This document shows positions 12,656 through 13,000 of a stretch of DNA of 13,000 nt, piece by piece. Positions within the stretch are counted from its first letter, which is position 1, and each line of letters starts with the position of its first letter. The position numbers were made by a program, and so were the translations under genes. The notes below the pieces were generated by a model. That model ran no database searches, was not told where the DNA came from, and worked only from the letters and a program-made list of their open reading frames with translations. Source of the stretch: Gammaproteobacteria bacterium (GTDB lineage Bacteria; Pseudomonadota; Gammaproteobacteria; S144-34); contig WFOW01000395.1 in assembly GCA_015487895.1 (NCBI GenBank), positions 1 to 13,000 of the forward strand. Direction: 5' to 3'.

Positions 12656-13000
12656 GCGGGGGCGCCCCCTACGACGTCGAGCGTCTCATCGCGGAGGCGC
12701 GCCGCCTGGCGGCCGAGTACCGCCGCGCCACGGGCCGGCCGCTCGCCGGCGTCAGCGGCGAGATCGCCGAGCACGACGCCGCGCGCCTCCTCGACCTCGA
12801 GCTCTGCAGCGAGCGCCCGGGCGGCTGGGACGCCATCGGCCGCGGCCGGCGCGCCGGCAAGCGCATCCAGATCAAGGCGCGCGCGATCTTCGACGAGCGC
12901 AAGTCGGGCCAGCGCATCGGCCAGCTCAAGCTGGACAAGGAATGGGACAGCGTGGTGCTGGTGCTCTTCGACGAGAACTTCGAGCCCTTCGAGATCTGGG
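12652..13000 (+). CDS. Uncharacterised PD-(D/E)XK-nuclease-like protein (DUF6998-like), 3' end outside window
   Basis: 116 residues are visible and the frame is open at the window edge. The sequence has a charged N-terminal helix (residues 8-26), then GVSGEIAEHDAARLL (33-47), GGWDAIG (57-63), KRIQIKAR (70-77), GQRIGQLKLDKEWDSVVLVLFD (86-107) and EPFEIW. E37, D60 and Q73-x-K75 are spaced like the E...D...(E/Q)xK catalytic core of the PD-(D/E)XK nuclease fold, and the flanking strands alternate hydrophobic residues as expected. It resembles, from memory, the DUF6998 group; activity is unproven. The GTG start at 12652 overlaps the lipoprotein stop as GTGA and has a good SD. A nuclease-like gene tightly coupled to mrcB and its lipoprotein is unexpected and has no obvious functional link. 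Confidence 0.75.
   Translation, partial: MSGGAPYDVERLIAEARRLAAEYRRATGRPLAGVSGEIAEHDAARLLDLELCSERPGGWDAIGRGRRAGKRIQIKARAIFDERKSGQRIGQLKLDKEWDSVVLVLFDENFEPFEIW

Overview
The window is about three-quarters G+C with a near-saturated G/C third codon position. It is packed with genes and has no intergenic stretch longer than about 175 bases. The gene families present are a proton-type MotA/MotB stator, an MrcB-type PBP1B followed by a TPR lipoprotein of the LpoP kind, an HDOD protein, a TlpA thioredoxin, a DsrE-fold protein and a COG2187/COG0645 fusion kinase. Together they point to a flagellated, very GC-rich gammaproteobacterium, perhaps of the Ectothiorhodospiraceae/Chromatiales type. That placement is inferred from gene content and composition only. 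No RNA gene, insertion sequence, prophage or CRISPR array was found, so this looks like ordinary chromosomal core.

Left part (1-3451). The window opens in the 3' end of a flavin/iron-sulfur oxidoreductase (+ strand), whose first ~50 bases seem to change frame. Facing it on the minus strand are two secreted-protein genes: an uncharacterised two-cysteine protein (1292-1879), then a TlpA-like thioredoxin (618-1214). A GT39/PMT_2-like membrane glycosyltransferase (1961-3451, +) is transcribed divergently from them.

Motility block (3448-6786). motA and motB lie on the minus strand and an HDOD-plus-GAF-like signalling gene on the plus strand. They diverge from a 160-base intergenic region containing two good sigma-28 (FliA) promoter matches, one per direction. 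The block can therefore be read as a late flagellar regulon unit: the stator plus a candidate signalling partner. At both outer ends the block meets its convergent neighbour through one shared CTAG that supplies both stop codons.

Middle minus-strand cluster (6783-9667). A two-domain kinase (HGD-type phosphotransferase plus P-loop kinase), a secreted DsrE-fold protein and a DUF72/YecE protein are read in that order. The last two overlap by ATGA.

Right part (9840-13000, +). mrcB (PBP1B), an LpoP-like outer-membrane lipoprotein overlapping it by 25 bases, and the start of a small PD-(D/E)XK-like protein overlapping the lipoprotein by GTGA form one tightly coupled operon. The first two are expected to work together as a peptidoglycan synthase and its outer-membrane activator. 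The third is an unexpected rider.

Nothing seen is a wholly new system. The observations most worth following are the paired sigma-28 promoters, the nuclease-fold rider in the cell-wall operon, and the secreted two-cysteine protein next to TlpA.
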